Source: Porticoccaceae bacterium
GTDB lineage: Bacteria > Pseudomonadota > Gammaproteobacteria > Pseudomonadales > Porticoccaceae
Direction: 5' to 3'
DNA length: 64,000 nt
Assembly: GCA_029252555.1 (NCBI GenBank)
Contig: JAQXBF010000025.1
Span: 62,001-126,000, forward strand
The first letter of the stretch is position 1. Each line of letters opens with the position of its first letter. A program made the translations under genes and the position numbers. Shown piece by piece: positions 47,351 through 54,853 of this stretch. A model generated the notes under the pieces. It was not told where the DNA came from. It ran no database searches and saw only the letters and a list, made by a program, of their open reading frames with translations.

Positions 47351-48451
47351 CTGAAAATTATCGCCGATCAAAATATGCCCTTTGTAGAAGAACTTTTTAG
47401 TGAGTTCGCTGATATTCAGCTATTGCCAGGTCGAGATATTAGCCGCAATGACCTCATTGATGCAGATGTTCTGTTAGTGCGTTCAGTGACAAAGGTCGAT
47501 CAGCTGCTGCTGCAGGGTACAGGGGTTAAATTTGTCGGGTCTGCGACCATAGGTACTGACCATATACATATGGATTATCTTCACAGGTCGGGTATCCAAT
47601 TTGCCCACGCGCCGGGCTGTAATGCAGAGGCCGTAGTGCAGTATGATCTGAGTGTTATGTGCAGATTGATGCCTGGTTGGCGGGGTAAAACTGTAGGGAT
47701 TATTGGTTGCGGTAATGTTGGCGGGCGCCTATATCAGCGCCTCTGTGACCTCAATGTCAGTTGCTCCGTGTACGATCCATTTTTATCCGCAGCTGCGGTG
47801 CCAGATTTGACTGATCTAGATACTGTTTTAGCCTGCGATATTATCTGCCTCCACACGCCCATTACCAAGAGTGGCCAGTTCCCCAGCTATCATCTGCTTG
47901 ATGCCCAACGTTTAGGGTTAATAAGGCCTGATGCATTAATCATTAATGCGGGTCGTGGGGCTGCGATAGACAATAGGGCACTCCTAGAGCTATTTCAAAA
48001 GGGTTCTCTGCTTCAGGTTGCTCTGGATGTTTGGGAGGGCGAACCAAGCATAGATATCAATCTGATGGGTTATGTCGCTATGGCGACACCGCATATCGCG
48101 GGATATAGTCTAGAGGGCAAGATTAATGGCACCCAGATGGTATTTGATGGGTTTCTCGACTGGGCTGGTAAAGTTGCCAAATCAGAACCTAAGCATATAT
48201 GTCATGATAAGCTGTTATTAGAGGCGGAAAGCCTCAACGAAGCCATACTGGATTGTTACGATGTCGCTCTTGATCATCAGCGCATGGTCTATGCCATTGG
48301 GCAGGTGGGGTTGGATGCGCATAAAGTCGCTCATGCTTTTGATCTGCTGCGCAAAGACTATCCGGTACGGCGAGAATTCAGCCATTATGGGGTTGAAGTG
48401 AGCACGGAAAATATAGCTCAGTACCAAAGGTTAGGATTCGCTGTCGTCTAA
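47351..48451 (+). CDS. pdxB: erythronate-4-phosphate dehydrogenase, apparent CTG start
   Basis: Vitamin B6 synthesis: oxidises 4-phosphoerythronate. About 366 aa. NAD-binding GIIGCGNVGGRL near residue 123, catalytic Arg in GTDHIHMDYL/NAGRG region, HIAGYSLEGK with catalytic His, and the PdxB-specific C-terminal dimerisation domain. The conserved family N-terminus (MKILVDENMP-like) is here encoded as CTG-AAA-ATT-ATC-GCC-GAT-CAA-AAT-ATG, so the start is probably the CTG at 47351 after AAAGAGAG. An ATG at 47375 would lose eight conserved residues and has no Shine-Dalgarno. No ATG/GTG/TTG lies upstream before a stop. Confidence 0.92.
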   Translation: MKIIADQNMPFVEELFSEFADIQLLPGRDISRNDLIDADVLLVRSVTKVDQLLLQGTGVKFVGSATIGTDHIHMDYLHRSGIQFAHAPGCNAEAVVQYDLSVMCRLMPGWRGKTVGIIGCGNVGGRLYQRLCDLNVSCSVYDPFLSAAAVPDLTDLDTVLACDIICLHTPITKSGQFPSYHLLDAQRLGLIRPDALIINAGRGAAIDNRALLELFQKGSLLQVALDVWEGEPSIDINLMGYVAMATPHIAGYSLEGKINGTQMVFDGFLDWAGKVAKSEPKHICHDKLLLEAESLNEAILDCYDVALDHQRMVYAIGQVGLDAHKVAHAFDLLRKDYPVRREFSHYGVEVSTENIAQYQRLGFAVV

Positions 48452-48574
48452 CTCGTCGCAGGCGTTTTGTACCATATCTTCCGTGATCGGAATTTCGGCA
48501 CCCTGCTCATCAATAATCGCTGCGCCATTAAAATTAGGCTGCTCTGGCGGTGTCTCTTGCTTTTCCTTGCTCAT
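48431..48574 (-). CDS. small acidic protein, PA1571-like
   Basis: 47 aa: MSKEKQETPPEQPNFNG, then AAIIDEQGAEIPITEDMVQ and an acidic tail. The block IIDxxGxEIPITEDMVQxAC resembles the small Pseudomonas PA1571 family, whose function is unknown. It lies 17 bases downstream of alaA on the same strand and overlaps the 3' end of convergent pdxB by 21 bp. A GGGCAAGAT stretch precedes the start. The family match is from memory and moderate. Confidence 0.65.
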   Translation of the reverse strand: MSKEKQETPPEQPNFNGAAIIDEQGAEIPITEDMVQNACDELDDSES

Positions 48575-48591
48575 ATCTTGCCCTGTTGTTT

Positions 48592-49806
48592 TTATGCACG
48601 CATACGCGATAAGAAATTGGCAAACCTTTCGATTGATTCGCCGAGCTGTTCCTGATCAGGCAGAAACACAATTCGGAAATGCTGCTTGCTATCAAGGTTA
48701 AATGCCGAACCCTGCACCATCAAAATGCGCTCTTCTTTTAATAAGTTGAGCACCAGTTCTTCGTCGTCGGAGATTGGATAAATTTCTGGGTCGAGCTTGG
48801 GAAACAGATACATAGCGGATTTTGGTTTGACGCAACTGACCCCTGGAATATCCGTAATAAGCCTATGGGCCAAGTCTCTCTGGGCCAGCAGACGCCCGCC
48901 AGGCAGTATTAAATCTTCAATACTTTGACGCCCTCCCAGAGCTGTTTGCACGGCCAGCATTGCCGGCGCATTGGCACAGAGGCGCATGGACGCGAGCATT
49001 TCAAGACCTTCGATATAGCTTGCGGCGCGCTCTTTGGTACCCGTAATTAGCATCCAACCGGAGCGAAAGCCTGCCAACCTGTAGGTTTTTGATAAGCCGT
49101 TAAAGGTTAGGCACAAAGTGTCTTTGACCAGACTGGCCAGGGGCACATGAATGGCGTCGTCATAGACAATGCGGTCATAAATTTCATCGGCAAACAGCAC
49201 TAACCCATGTCGTTCTGCCATTGACGCAAGCTGCTTTAAGGTTTCTTCTGAGTAGACCGCACCTGTTGGGTTGTTGGGATTAATAACCACAATACCGCGA
49301 GTATTTGCAGTTATTTTAGATTCTATATCCGCAAGATCCGGCTGCCAATCATTGGCTTCATTACACCGGTAGTGCACTGGTGTGCCACCGCCCATAGAGA
49401 CAGCAGCGGTCCATAATGGGTAGTCGGGGGAGGGGATAAGAATCTCGTCTCCCGGATTAAGCAATGCTTGCATAGCCATCACTATTAGCTCGCTGACACC
49501 ATTGCCCATAATGACATCTTCAACGGCAACATCATCGATACCCTGTGCCTGATAGCGTTGCATAACGGCTTTACGAGCAGAGAACAGGCCTTTGCTATGG
49601 CAGTAACCCTGAGCATCGCGCAAGTTTTTTATAACGTCGTGAAATATTTCGTCCGGCGCGTCAAACCCAAAGGCACCGGGATTGCCAATATTCAGTTTGA
49701 TCACTTTTTGCCCCTGATCCTCAAGCCAATTGGCATGGTCGAGCACAGGGCCGCGAATGTCATAACAGACGCCGGATAACTTGTGTGATTTCAATAGATC
49801 AGTCAT
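48592..49806 (-). CDS. alaA: alanine transaminase AlaA
   Basis: Main glutamate-pyruvate transaminase of gammaproteobacteria; 404 aa versus 405 in E. coli AlaA. PLP lysine K240 in FNGLSKTYRLAG; GNGVSELIVMAMQALL, INPNNPTGAVYS and FADEIYDRIVYDD are family blocks. No neighbouring gene on the same strand upstream, so it likely has its own promoter: a TATACT -10 candidate is at 49894-49899 (minus), next to a GTAGCC-CA-GGCTAC palindrome at 49900-49913. Confidence 0.96.
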   Translation of the reverse strand: MTDLLKSHKLSGVCYDIRGPVLDHANWLEDQGQKVIKLNIGNPGAFGFDAPDEIFHDVIKNLRDAQGYCHSKGLFSARKAVMQRYQAQGIDDVAVEDVIMGNGVSELIVMAMQALLNPGDEILIPSPDYPLWTAAVSMGGGTPVHYRCNEANDWQPDLADIESKITANTRGIVVINPNNPTGAVYSEETLKQLASMAERHGLVLFADEIYDRIVYDDAIHVPLASLVKDTLCLTFNGLSKTYRLAGFRSGWMLITGTKERAASYIEGLEMLASMRLCANAPAMLAVQTALGGRQSIEDLILPGGRLLAQRDLAHRLITDIPGVSCVKPKSAMYLFPKLDPEIYPISDDEELVLNLLKEERILMVQGSAFNLDSKQHFRIVFLPDQEQLGESIERFANFLSRMRA

Positions 49807-50004
49807 TGTTCATGTTCGCATAGAAAGGGAGGTTCTCGAGTATCTATTGTAGCTAAAAACTCTGCAGTTTTGGATAAACTGGAAAAAATAATCAGTATAG
49901 TAGCCCAGGCTACAATTGTGCTGATAGCCTAGACTATTCTCTCGTTCCATCTACGCATCCTGTCCGCTAGCACAACCATTCTCGTTCTATACCTAGGCTT
50001 ATTT
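49807..50004. other. alaA upstream region with a 14-bp palindrome
   Basis: GTAGCC-CA-GGCTAC at 49900-49913 lies directly next to a TATACT -10-like box for alaA. It sits where a regulator would block transcription. No gene is seen in this interval. Confidence 0.4.
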
Positions 50005-50231
50005 ATGGCACTGCTGACTGTTTTTGGCGGTCTGGTTTTTATTCTTATTGGGTTCTTAAATTCTCGGAGTATTTCAGTCGAATTAGCTATAGTTTATTAG
50101 ATAAAACCTTTAGGTGGCTCCCCTACACGCATTACTCAGGTCTATTCTGGGTGATGACTCTATTATTAATTTCCTGCCCATTAGCGTTCGCTTTTGGACC
50201 AAGGGCATGGGCTATTTTAAAAGCTGGATGA
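50005..50231 (+). pseudogene. small two-TM membrane protein, apparently frameshifted
   Basis: From ATG 50005 the frame reads MALLTVFGGLVFILIGFLN (one TM segment) and then stops at 50098. Shifting by one base near the AAA at 50058-50060 gives KFSEYFSRISYSLLDKTFRW, then a second TM (GLFWVMTLLLISCPLAFAF) and a stop at 50229. Together they make a sensible ~75-aa protein of the FGG-TM / FSxxxxRxxxxLD / TM type seen in small bacterial membrane proteins. Explanations are a single-base deletion (decay or sequencing error), or less likely recoding. Confidence 0.5.
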
Positions 50232-50242
50232 TGGATAAATAG

Positions 50243-50525
50243 ATGCGACTTTTGGTTTCAAATCTATTTTTAATCTTAGCATTACATTGCTCTGCTAGTT
50301 TTGCTCAACAACAGTTTGTTTATAGCCTATTGGCAGATAAAATAATTGTACATTTGAAACATTTGGGAGTTTTTGAGCAGTTGGCAATATTGTGTGGTGC
50401 GCAAAGATTTTAATGAGCTTATCAACACGCTCCAGGCACTTAAGAGAAAGCATGGCAAGGGGGACACCAAATCCCTACAGAAAGTATTTAAGGGTGTCAG
50501 AACATCTCTTCAGGCGAAAAAATAA
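50243..50525 (+). pseudogene. small secreted protein, apparently frameshifted
   Basis: ATG 50243 starts a good signal peptide (MRLLVSNLFLILALHCSASFA) followed by QQQFVYSLLADKIIVHL; this frame stops at 50411. The +1 frame is open from 50358 to 50525 and encodes a basic, coding-like tail (VVRKDFNELINTLQALKRK). Removing one G near 50396-50400 joins them into about 93 aa. A terminator follows 20 bases after the stop, supporting a real transcription unit shared with the small membrane protein just upstream. No family recognised. Confidence 0.45.
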
Positions 50526-50545
50526 AAAGTCTACACTCCCGATTT

Positions 50546-50569
50546 AGCCTGAATATGTGAGGCTTTTTT
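50546..50569 (+). terminator. Rho-independent terminator after the small secreted protein ORF
   Basis: AGCCT (50546-50550), 9-base loop, AGGCT (50560-50564) with a run of six Ts (50564-50569). Confidence 0.7.
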
Positions 50570-50598
50570 ATGCCTGGCGTTTTATTTTATAAAAAGGC

Positions 50599-50626
50599 TT
50601 GAGAATAGACGTTCTCTGGGTATAAT
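50599..50626 (+). promoter_or_regulatory. tRNA operon promoter with GC-rich discriminator
   Basis: TTGAGA (50599-50604), 16-base spacer, TATAAT (50621-50626), then GCCGCCC. A perfect -10 with a GC-rich discriminator is typical of stringently controlled stable-RNA promoters. The leader before tRNA-Glu is about 118 bases and includes GGTTAG/CTAACC (50700-50705/50712-50717) and the 12-bp palindrome ACCTCCGGAGGT (50715-50726). Confidence 0.85.
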
Positions 50627-50750
50627 GCCGCCCTTGCTGAAGGGAAAGACAGCAAAAAGATTTGGCTTTATATGGAATATTGATGGAACATGGGAAAAGG
50701 GTTAGTGAATCCTAACCTCCGGAGGTCCGCCAAACTTGAAGAAAAACTTA

Positions 50751-50826
50751 GTCCCGTTCGTCTAGAGGCCTAGGACACCGCCCTTTCACGGCGGTAACAG
50801 GGGTTCGACTCCCCTACGGGACGCCA
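50751..50826 (+). tRNA. tRNA-Glu (anticodon UUC)
   Basis: 76 bases including the encoded CCA. Acceptor GTCCCGT pairs with ACGGGAC; the anticodon arm CCGCC-CTTTCAC-GGCGG carries TTC at the anticodon; T-arm AGGGG-TTCGACT-CCCCT is intact. Confidence 0.97.
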
Positions 50827-50853
50827 TTTTACAAGAAGCCATTGATGGCATCT

Positions 50854-50929
50854 GCGGGAATAGCTCAGTTGGTAGAGCGGTACCTTGCCAAGGTACAGGT
50901 CGCCGGTTCGAACCCGGTTTCCCGCTCCA
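50854..50929 (+). tRNA. tRNA-Gly (anticodon GCC)
   Basis: 76 bases including the encoded CCA. Acceptor GCGGGAA pairs with TTCCCGC; D-arm AGCTCAGTTGGTAGAGC; the anticodon arm GTACC-TTGCCAA-GGTAC carries GCC; T-loop GGTTCGAACCC. 27 bases after tRNA-Glu, same transcript. Confidence 0.97.
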
Positions 50930-50940
50930 TACAAAAAAAC

Positions 50941-50967
50941 GCAAAACTTCGGTTTTGCTTTTTTTTT
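50941..50967 (+). terminator. tRNA operon terminator with UUCG tetraloop
   Basis: GCAAAAC (50941-50947), TTCG, GTTTTGC (50952-50958), then nine Ts. It begins 12 bases after the tRNA-Gly CCA end. Confidence 0.93.
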
Positions 50968-51025
50968 GCCGTTTTTTTTGAGGGCTTGGTATTTAGGCTC
51001 GTCTTACAGGTGAGTTTTAAGAATT

Positions 51026-51116
51026 CCTCTTGTTATTGTTACTGATACTGACTCGGTGATGAATATTAAGACAAGAGGGGGAGAGCTAGCGGACCCGCAA
51101 GGGTCCGCTTTTTTTT
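51026..51116 (+). ncRNA. candidate small RNA ending in a strong terminator
   Basis: A structured stretch between the tRNA terminator and convergent patatin gene. CCTCTTGT (51026-51033) pairs perfectly with ACAAGAGG (51071-51078). Inside, TATT/AATA (51034-51037/51062-51065) and ACTGA/TCGGT (51041-51045/51053-51057) continue the hairpin. A Rho-independent terminator then ends it: GCGGACCC-GCAA-GGGTCCGC plus eight Ts (51089-51116). No coding frame is visible. A promoter is not obvious, so it may start from read-through of the tRNA terminator or an unrecognised promoter around 50986-51020. Confidence 0.45.
51089..51116 (+). terminator. Rho-independent terminator, GCAA tetraloop
   Basis: An 8-bp perfect stem GCGGACCC (51089-51096) / GGGTCCGC (51101-51108) with a GNRA-type loop and eight Ts. 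The T-run is on the plus strand only, so it ends plus-strand transcription, not the patatin gene. Confidence 0.93.
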
Positions 51117-51205
51117 GGTCTCTCTCTTTGATGCGACCTGTTACGAGCTGTTAAGGTTTGTTATGGATTGTTTCTAGCGGTGAAACTTGGCCGACTGGGT
51201 TGGGG

Positions 51206-52342
51206 CTAACCCAGTTCAAAGAATGATTCAATTGCAGCCTGCTTGGCTAGTGCATCTTGAAACCCTAACTCAATAAGTTTTCTACAGAAGCCTGGTTCAA
51301 AAAGCAAATAGCTTGCGGCACTAGTGCCACCGCCTTCGGCTGTGGCTCCGGTGAGGCGCAGAAATAGTTTTAGCGACCGGGGTAGTTCATGGATATGCTC
51401 TTGGGCGATTTGATTTATTGACTGGCTTGGGGAAATTGACAGCACATCTACGGGGTTGAGGTCAGTGATGCCATTATTAGCGCGCAAAGATTCCGGCAGG
51501 GCATTGGCCAGACGGTTTATTGAGCGCAGTGTTTCTAAATCACTTTCCACTGAATCAATAAAGGCGCTATTAAACATATGGCCGACAATTTGCGCTATCG
51601 AGGGAGAATGCTGCTCTGGCGGCGGTGGCGGCTTGGCCGTGGCATTGTCGCTGACACCAACAATCAATAACTGCTGCGCTCCCATGTGCAGTGCAGGGCT
51701 TATAGGCTTAAGTTGGCGAACAGCACCATCACCAAAGTAACCACTGGCCAATTGCACAGCGGGAAATAAGCTGGGTATCGCAGTGCTGGCCATTAGGTGA
51801 TCTATATTGATATCAGTCTTTTCCCCCCGACGGCGAGCTCTTTTCCAGGGCTGAATAGTTTCATGCCCCTGAAAAAATGTTACAGACTGTCCCGAGGCAT
51901 AACTCATGGCGGTTATGGCAATTGCCTCAAGCTCTCCATTGGCAATGGCGGAATCCAGATAGTCAAATCTAACATAGTTTTCAAGTAGCTGTCGCAGTGG
52001 CGTATTGTCGAGTAAAGAAATTGGGCGCCCTATGCCATAGCCACTGTGCAGAAACGATGCCAATACATGAAAGGCATTGGCGGACACTCCGGTAAAGTCG
52101 GTACGGTAGACATCGGAGGCACGGAGGTTATGCCAGATGCTCTCTAGTTTTTGAGTACGCAGACGAAATGGGCCTGCACGCCCGGCAATAGACAGCGCAT
52201 TAATGGCGCCAGCAGAGGTACCGCAAATTATAGGAAAGGGGTTGTAGACAGAGCGGGGCAAAATTGATGCGATGCCTTTAAGTACACCAACTTGATAGGC
52301 TGCTCTTGCGCCACCGCCAGTTAAGACTAGTCCTCTACTCAT
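51206..52342 (-). CDS. patatin-like phospholipase
   Basis: 378 aa lipid acyl hydrolase. Oxyanion GGGARAA near residue 9, nucleophile Ser in CGTSAGAINA near residue 43, and catalytic Asp in YFGDGAVRQ near residue 207. No signal peptide, so a cytoplasmic or membrane-surface phospholipase is likely. Stands alone; the next minus-strand gene upstream is a flavodoxin-like protein 60 bp away, possibly in one transcript. Confidence 0.92.
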   Translation of the reverse strand: MSRGLVLTGGGARAAYQVGVLKGIASILPRSVYNPFPIICGTSAGAINALSIAGRAGPFRLRTQKLESIWHNLRASDVYRTDFTGVSANAFHVLASFLHSGYGIGRPISLLDNTPLRQLLENYVRFDYLDSAIANGELEAIAITAMSYASGQSVTFFQGHETIQPWKRARRRGEKTDINIDHLMASTAIPSLFPAVQLASGYFGDGAVRQLKPISPALHMGAQQLLIVGVSDNATAKPPPPPEQHSPSIAQIVGHMFNSAFIDSVESDLETLRSINRLANALPESLRANNGITDLNPVDVLSISPSQSINQIAQEHIHELPRSLKLFLRLTGATAEGGGTSAASYLLFEPGFCRKLIELGFQDALAKQAAIESFFELG

Positions 52343-52402
52343 TATGAAGCTATTCCCTTTTACTCTATTTATGCTGCTTATTTAGGCGTAGCAGTTTACT
52401 GT

Positions 52403-52858
52403 TTAAAAAATACCCAGCGCCAGTCCGGCAGCCATTGCCAGGCCAAATTCTTCTGCTTGCTGCAGGTGGTGAGGGCTTATTTCACCATTGGCGATTAAGG
52501 GCTCACTGATCAGGCGTAATGGGTATCCTTTTGCTATTCGATTTATATCTCTGACTGCGCCGGTACCATCGTTATCAGCGCTTATAAAAATGCCATAGGG
52601 CAGGTTGAGCTTGTAAGGCTCAGCCGGGTAATAGGTGCGATCAAAGAAATCTTTTAGGGCGCCACTCATAGTGCCGAAGTTCTCTGGAGTGCCAAATAAT
52701 AATCCATCCGCCCAATGCAAGTCCTCTAGATTGGCATCAAAGGCATTTTTCAGCAGGCTCACGATGCCTCCCTCTTGTTTACAGCCGCCTAGAACAGCTT
52801 GGGCTAGTTGCTCTGTATTACCAGATTGGCTGTGATTAATAATAAGCAGATTTTTCAT
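52403..52858 (-). CDS. flavodoxin-like (FMN-binding) protein
   Basis: 151 aa. The phosphate-binding loop HSQSGNTEQLAQAVL at the N-terminus is that of flavodoxins and NAD(P)H:quinone-type FMN proteins; FGTPENFGTMSGALKDFFDR is the second FMN segment. Probably an electron carrier or small flavoprotein reductase; the partner is unknown. Start is ATG 52858 (an in-frame TTG at 52861 adds one residue). Divergent from msbA. Confidence 0.87.
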   Translation of the reverse strand: MKNLLIINHSQSGNTEQLAQAVLGGCKQEGGIVSLLKNAFDANLEDLHWADGLLFGTPENFGTMSGALKDFFDRTYYPAEPYKLNLPYGIFISADNDGTGAVRDINRIAKGYPLRLISEPLIANGEISPHHLQQAEEFGLAMAAGLALGIF

Positions 52859-52861
52859 CAA

Positions 52862-53005
52862 ATGTGGATGCCGTTGTTGTCGAAATTAAGTATTATTGCA
52901 GATGCCAATGCCACCCACCAGTCGGTCACTACTGCCATGGATGAGTCAAGCCGTTTAGGCTCCGTTTATCATAATATCGCAACCCAGCAACGTCGAGAGC
53001 AATAG
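52862..53005 (+). CDS. doubtful small ORF upstream of msbA
   Basis: 47 codons (ATG 52862 or 52868), ending TAG 4 bases before the msbA start, encoding a soluble, Thr/Gln-rich peptide (SIIADANATHQSVTTAMDES). It fills the whole spacer to the divergent flavodoxin gene, where promoters should be. No family and no Shine-Dalgarno; its GAGAGC tail serves as the msbA ribosome binding region. Listed only as a possibility. Confidence 0.2.
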   Translation: MWMPLLSKLSIIADANATHQSVTTAMDESSRLGSVYHNIATQQRREQ

Positions 53006-53009
53006 TTTT

Positions 53010-54851
53010 ATGACCCATAATTCACCGTCAAGCGGTGCCAAAACCTACGTCAGGCTTCTTGGATATGTCAGCCGCTATTGGCTGGCCTTTGTGGTTAGTA
53101 TTGCTGGTTTGGTCCTGCATTCCGCTGCCGAGGTGGCCTTTGTTGACCTGCTCGGTTATATCACAGATACCGTGGGCACTATGACCGGTGCTGCGGCTGG
53201 AGATTCCAGCTTACCCTCCACTGGGCTGACCGCTTTTTTTGCTAATGCGCTGTTTGGTGAGGCTATTGTTGATAAGCGCTGGATGGTGATACCTGTATTT
53301 TTGATTCTAGTAAGTATTGTGCGCGGCCTCGGTTATTTGATTGGTAGTTATGGGCTGGCTTATGTCGCCAACTATTTGGTCCATGCGCTGCGGGTCGATA
53401 TTTTAGATAAGTACCTAAAGCTACCCTTTGGCTTTTTTGACCGCTCCATGGCCGGTCATCTGGTGTCGGTGGTGACCTTTAATGTTCAGCAGGTGACTGA
53501 GGCTGGCACCAAGGCCCTTAAGACATTGTTACAGCAGGGTAGCCTGGTCGTTGGTTTAATGAGCTACCTGTTCTATGTGAACTGGAAGCTGACACTATTC
53601 TTTATTGCCATAATGCCGTTGATTGCGCTTTTAGTGGCACTGGTCAGCAAGCGTTTCCGCCTCATAAGTACCAGAATTCAGTCAGCTATGGGTGATGTTA
53701 CCCATGTCACTCAAGAGGTAGTCAACGGCTACCAAGAAGTGCGCATGTTTGGTGCTGAGGCATCTGAGCGATTGCGTATGGAATTGGCCAGTCATAGCAA
53801 TCGTCGACAAAATATGAAGATGGCGCTGACCGAAGGGATAAGTAACCCAATGGTTATGCTTATCGTGTCTCTGGCATTTGGCGCGATTACCGGGTTTATG
53901 CTGAACCCAGCGATCCTGGAAACCATGACCACAGGCAGTTTTATCACCTTTTTAGTGGCCTCTGGCATGTTGATAAAGCCTATTCGCCAGCTGACCGAGG
54001 TCAACAGCTCGATTCAAAAAGGTATCGCAGCAGCAGCCTCTATTTTTGAGATTATTGATGCCAATTCTGAGCTGGATAGCGGCACTATTGTGAAGGACTC
54101 AGTGCAGGGCAAGTTCGAGTTTAGCAATATTAACTTTGCCTACGACAATACCGATCGGTCCGTGCTTAAGAATATTAACTTCGATGTTAGTCCAGGTGAA
54201 ACCGTTGCTCTGGTGGGCTCCTCTGGCAGTGGCAAGACGTCTCTGGTTGGTTTAATTCCAAGGTTCTACAACCATTCTGAGGGCAATATTCTGCTGGATG
54301 GTGTGGATGTTAATGACTATTCCCTGGCCAATCTGCGCCAACATATCGCCATTGTCAGCCAAAATGTGACATTGTTTAATAGCAGCATCTACCACAATAT
54401 AGCCTACGGTGAATTGGCAGATTCCAGCCCTGAAAAAGTTAAGGCCGCCGCCAAAGTGGCCCATGCCCATGATTTTATTGAGCAACTCCCCGAGGGTTAT
54501 GGCACCGATATTGGTGATGACGGTGTGATGCTTTCCGGTGGCCAGCGGCAGCGCATAGCTATTGCTCGCGCGGTGTTAAAGAATGCGCCCATTCTGATCC
54601 TAGATGAGGCTACAAGCGCTTTGGATACGGACTCTGAGCGCCATATTCAAGCGGCACTAGAGGATTTGATGAAAGATCGCACCACATTTGTCATTGCCCA
54701 TCGCCTGAGCACAGTGGAAAAAGCAGACCGTATTCTGGTGATGGAGGCGGGTGAAATTATTGAGCAGGGTAGCCATGGGGATTTACTCGCCCAAGAGGGG
54801 CGCTACGCCAAGTTGCACCAAAACCAATTTGATGAGCCAGAGGTTACTTAG
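53010..54851 (+). CDS. msbA: lipid A export ATP-binding/permease protein MsbA
   Basis: Flips lipid A-core across the inner membrane. 613 aa half-transporter: six-TM domain (residues about 20-330), then the ATPase with Walker A GSSGSGKTS, signature LSGGQRQRIAIARA, Walker B ILILDEATSALD and switch His in IAHRLST. Followed 2 bp later by lpxK, the canonical msbA-lpxK pair. Confidence 0.96.
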   Translation: MTHNSPSSGAKTYVRLLGYVSRYWLAFVVSIAGLVLHSAAEVAFVDLLGYITDTVGTMTGAAAGDSSLPSTGLTAFFANALFGEAIVDKRWMVIPVFLILVSIVRGLGYLIGSYGLAYVANYLVHALRVDILDKYLKLPFGFFDRSMAGHLVSVVTFNVQQVTEAGTKALKTLLQQGSLVVGLMSYLFYVNWKLTLFFIAIMPLIALLVALVSKRFRLISTRIQSAMGDVTHVTQEVVNGYQEVRMFGAEASERLRMELASHSNRRQNMKMALTEGISNPMVMLIVSLAFGAITGFMLNPAILETMTTGSFITFLVASGMLIKPIRQLTEVNSSIQKGIAAAASIFEIIDANSELDSGTIVKDSVQGKFEFSNINFAYDNTDRSVLKNINFDVSPGETVALVGSSGSGKTSLVGLIPRFYNHSEGNILLDGVDVNDYSLANLRQHIAIVSQNVTLFNSSIYHNIAYGELADSSPEKVKAAAKVAHAHDFIEQLPEGYGTDIGDDGVMLSGGQRQRIAIARAVLKNAPILILDEATSALDTDSERHIQAALEDLMKDRTTFVIAHRLSTVEKADRILVMEAGEIIEQGSHGDLLAQEGRYAKLHQNQFDEPEVT

Positions 54852-54853
54852 GC

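Noticed and set aside
50842-51045. 67-codon ORF starting before tRNA-Gly
   Set aside because: It covers tRNA-Gly and its terminator; only a chance open frame.
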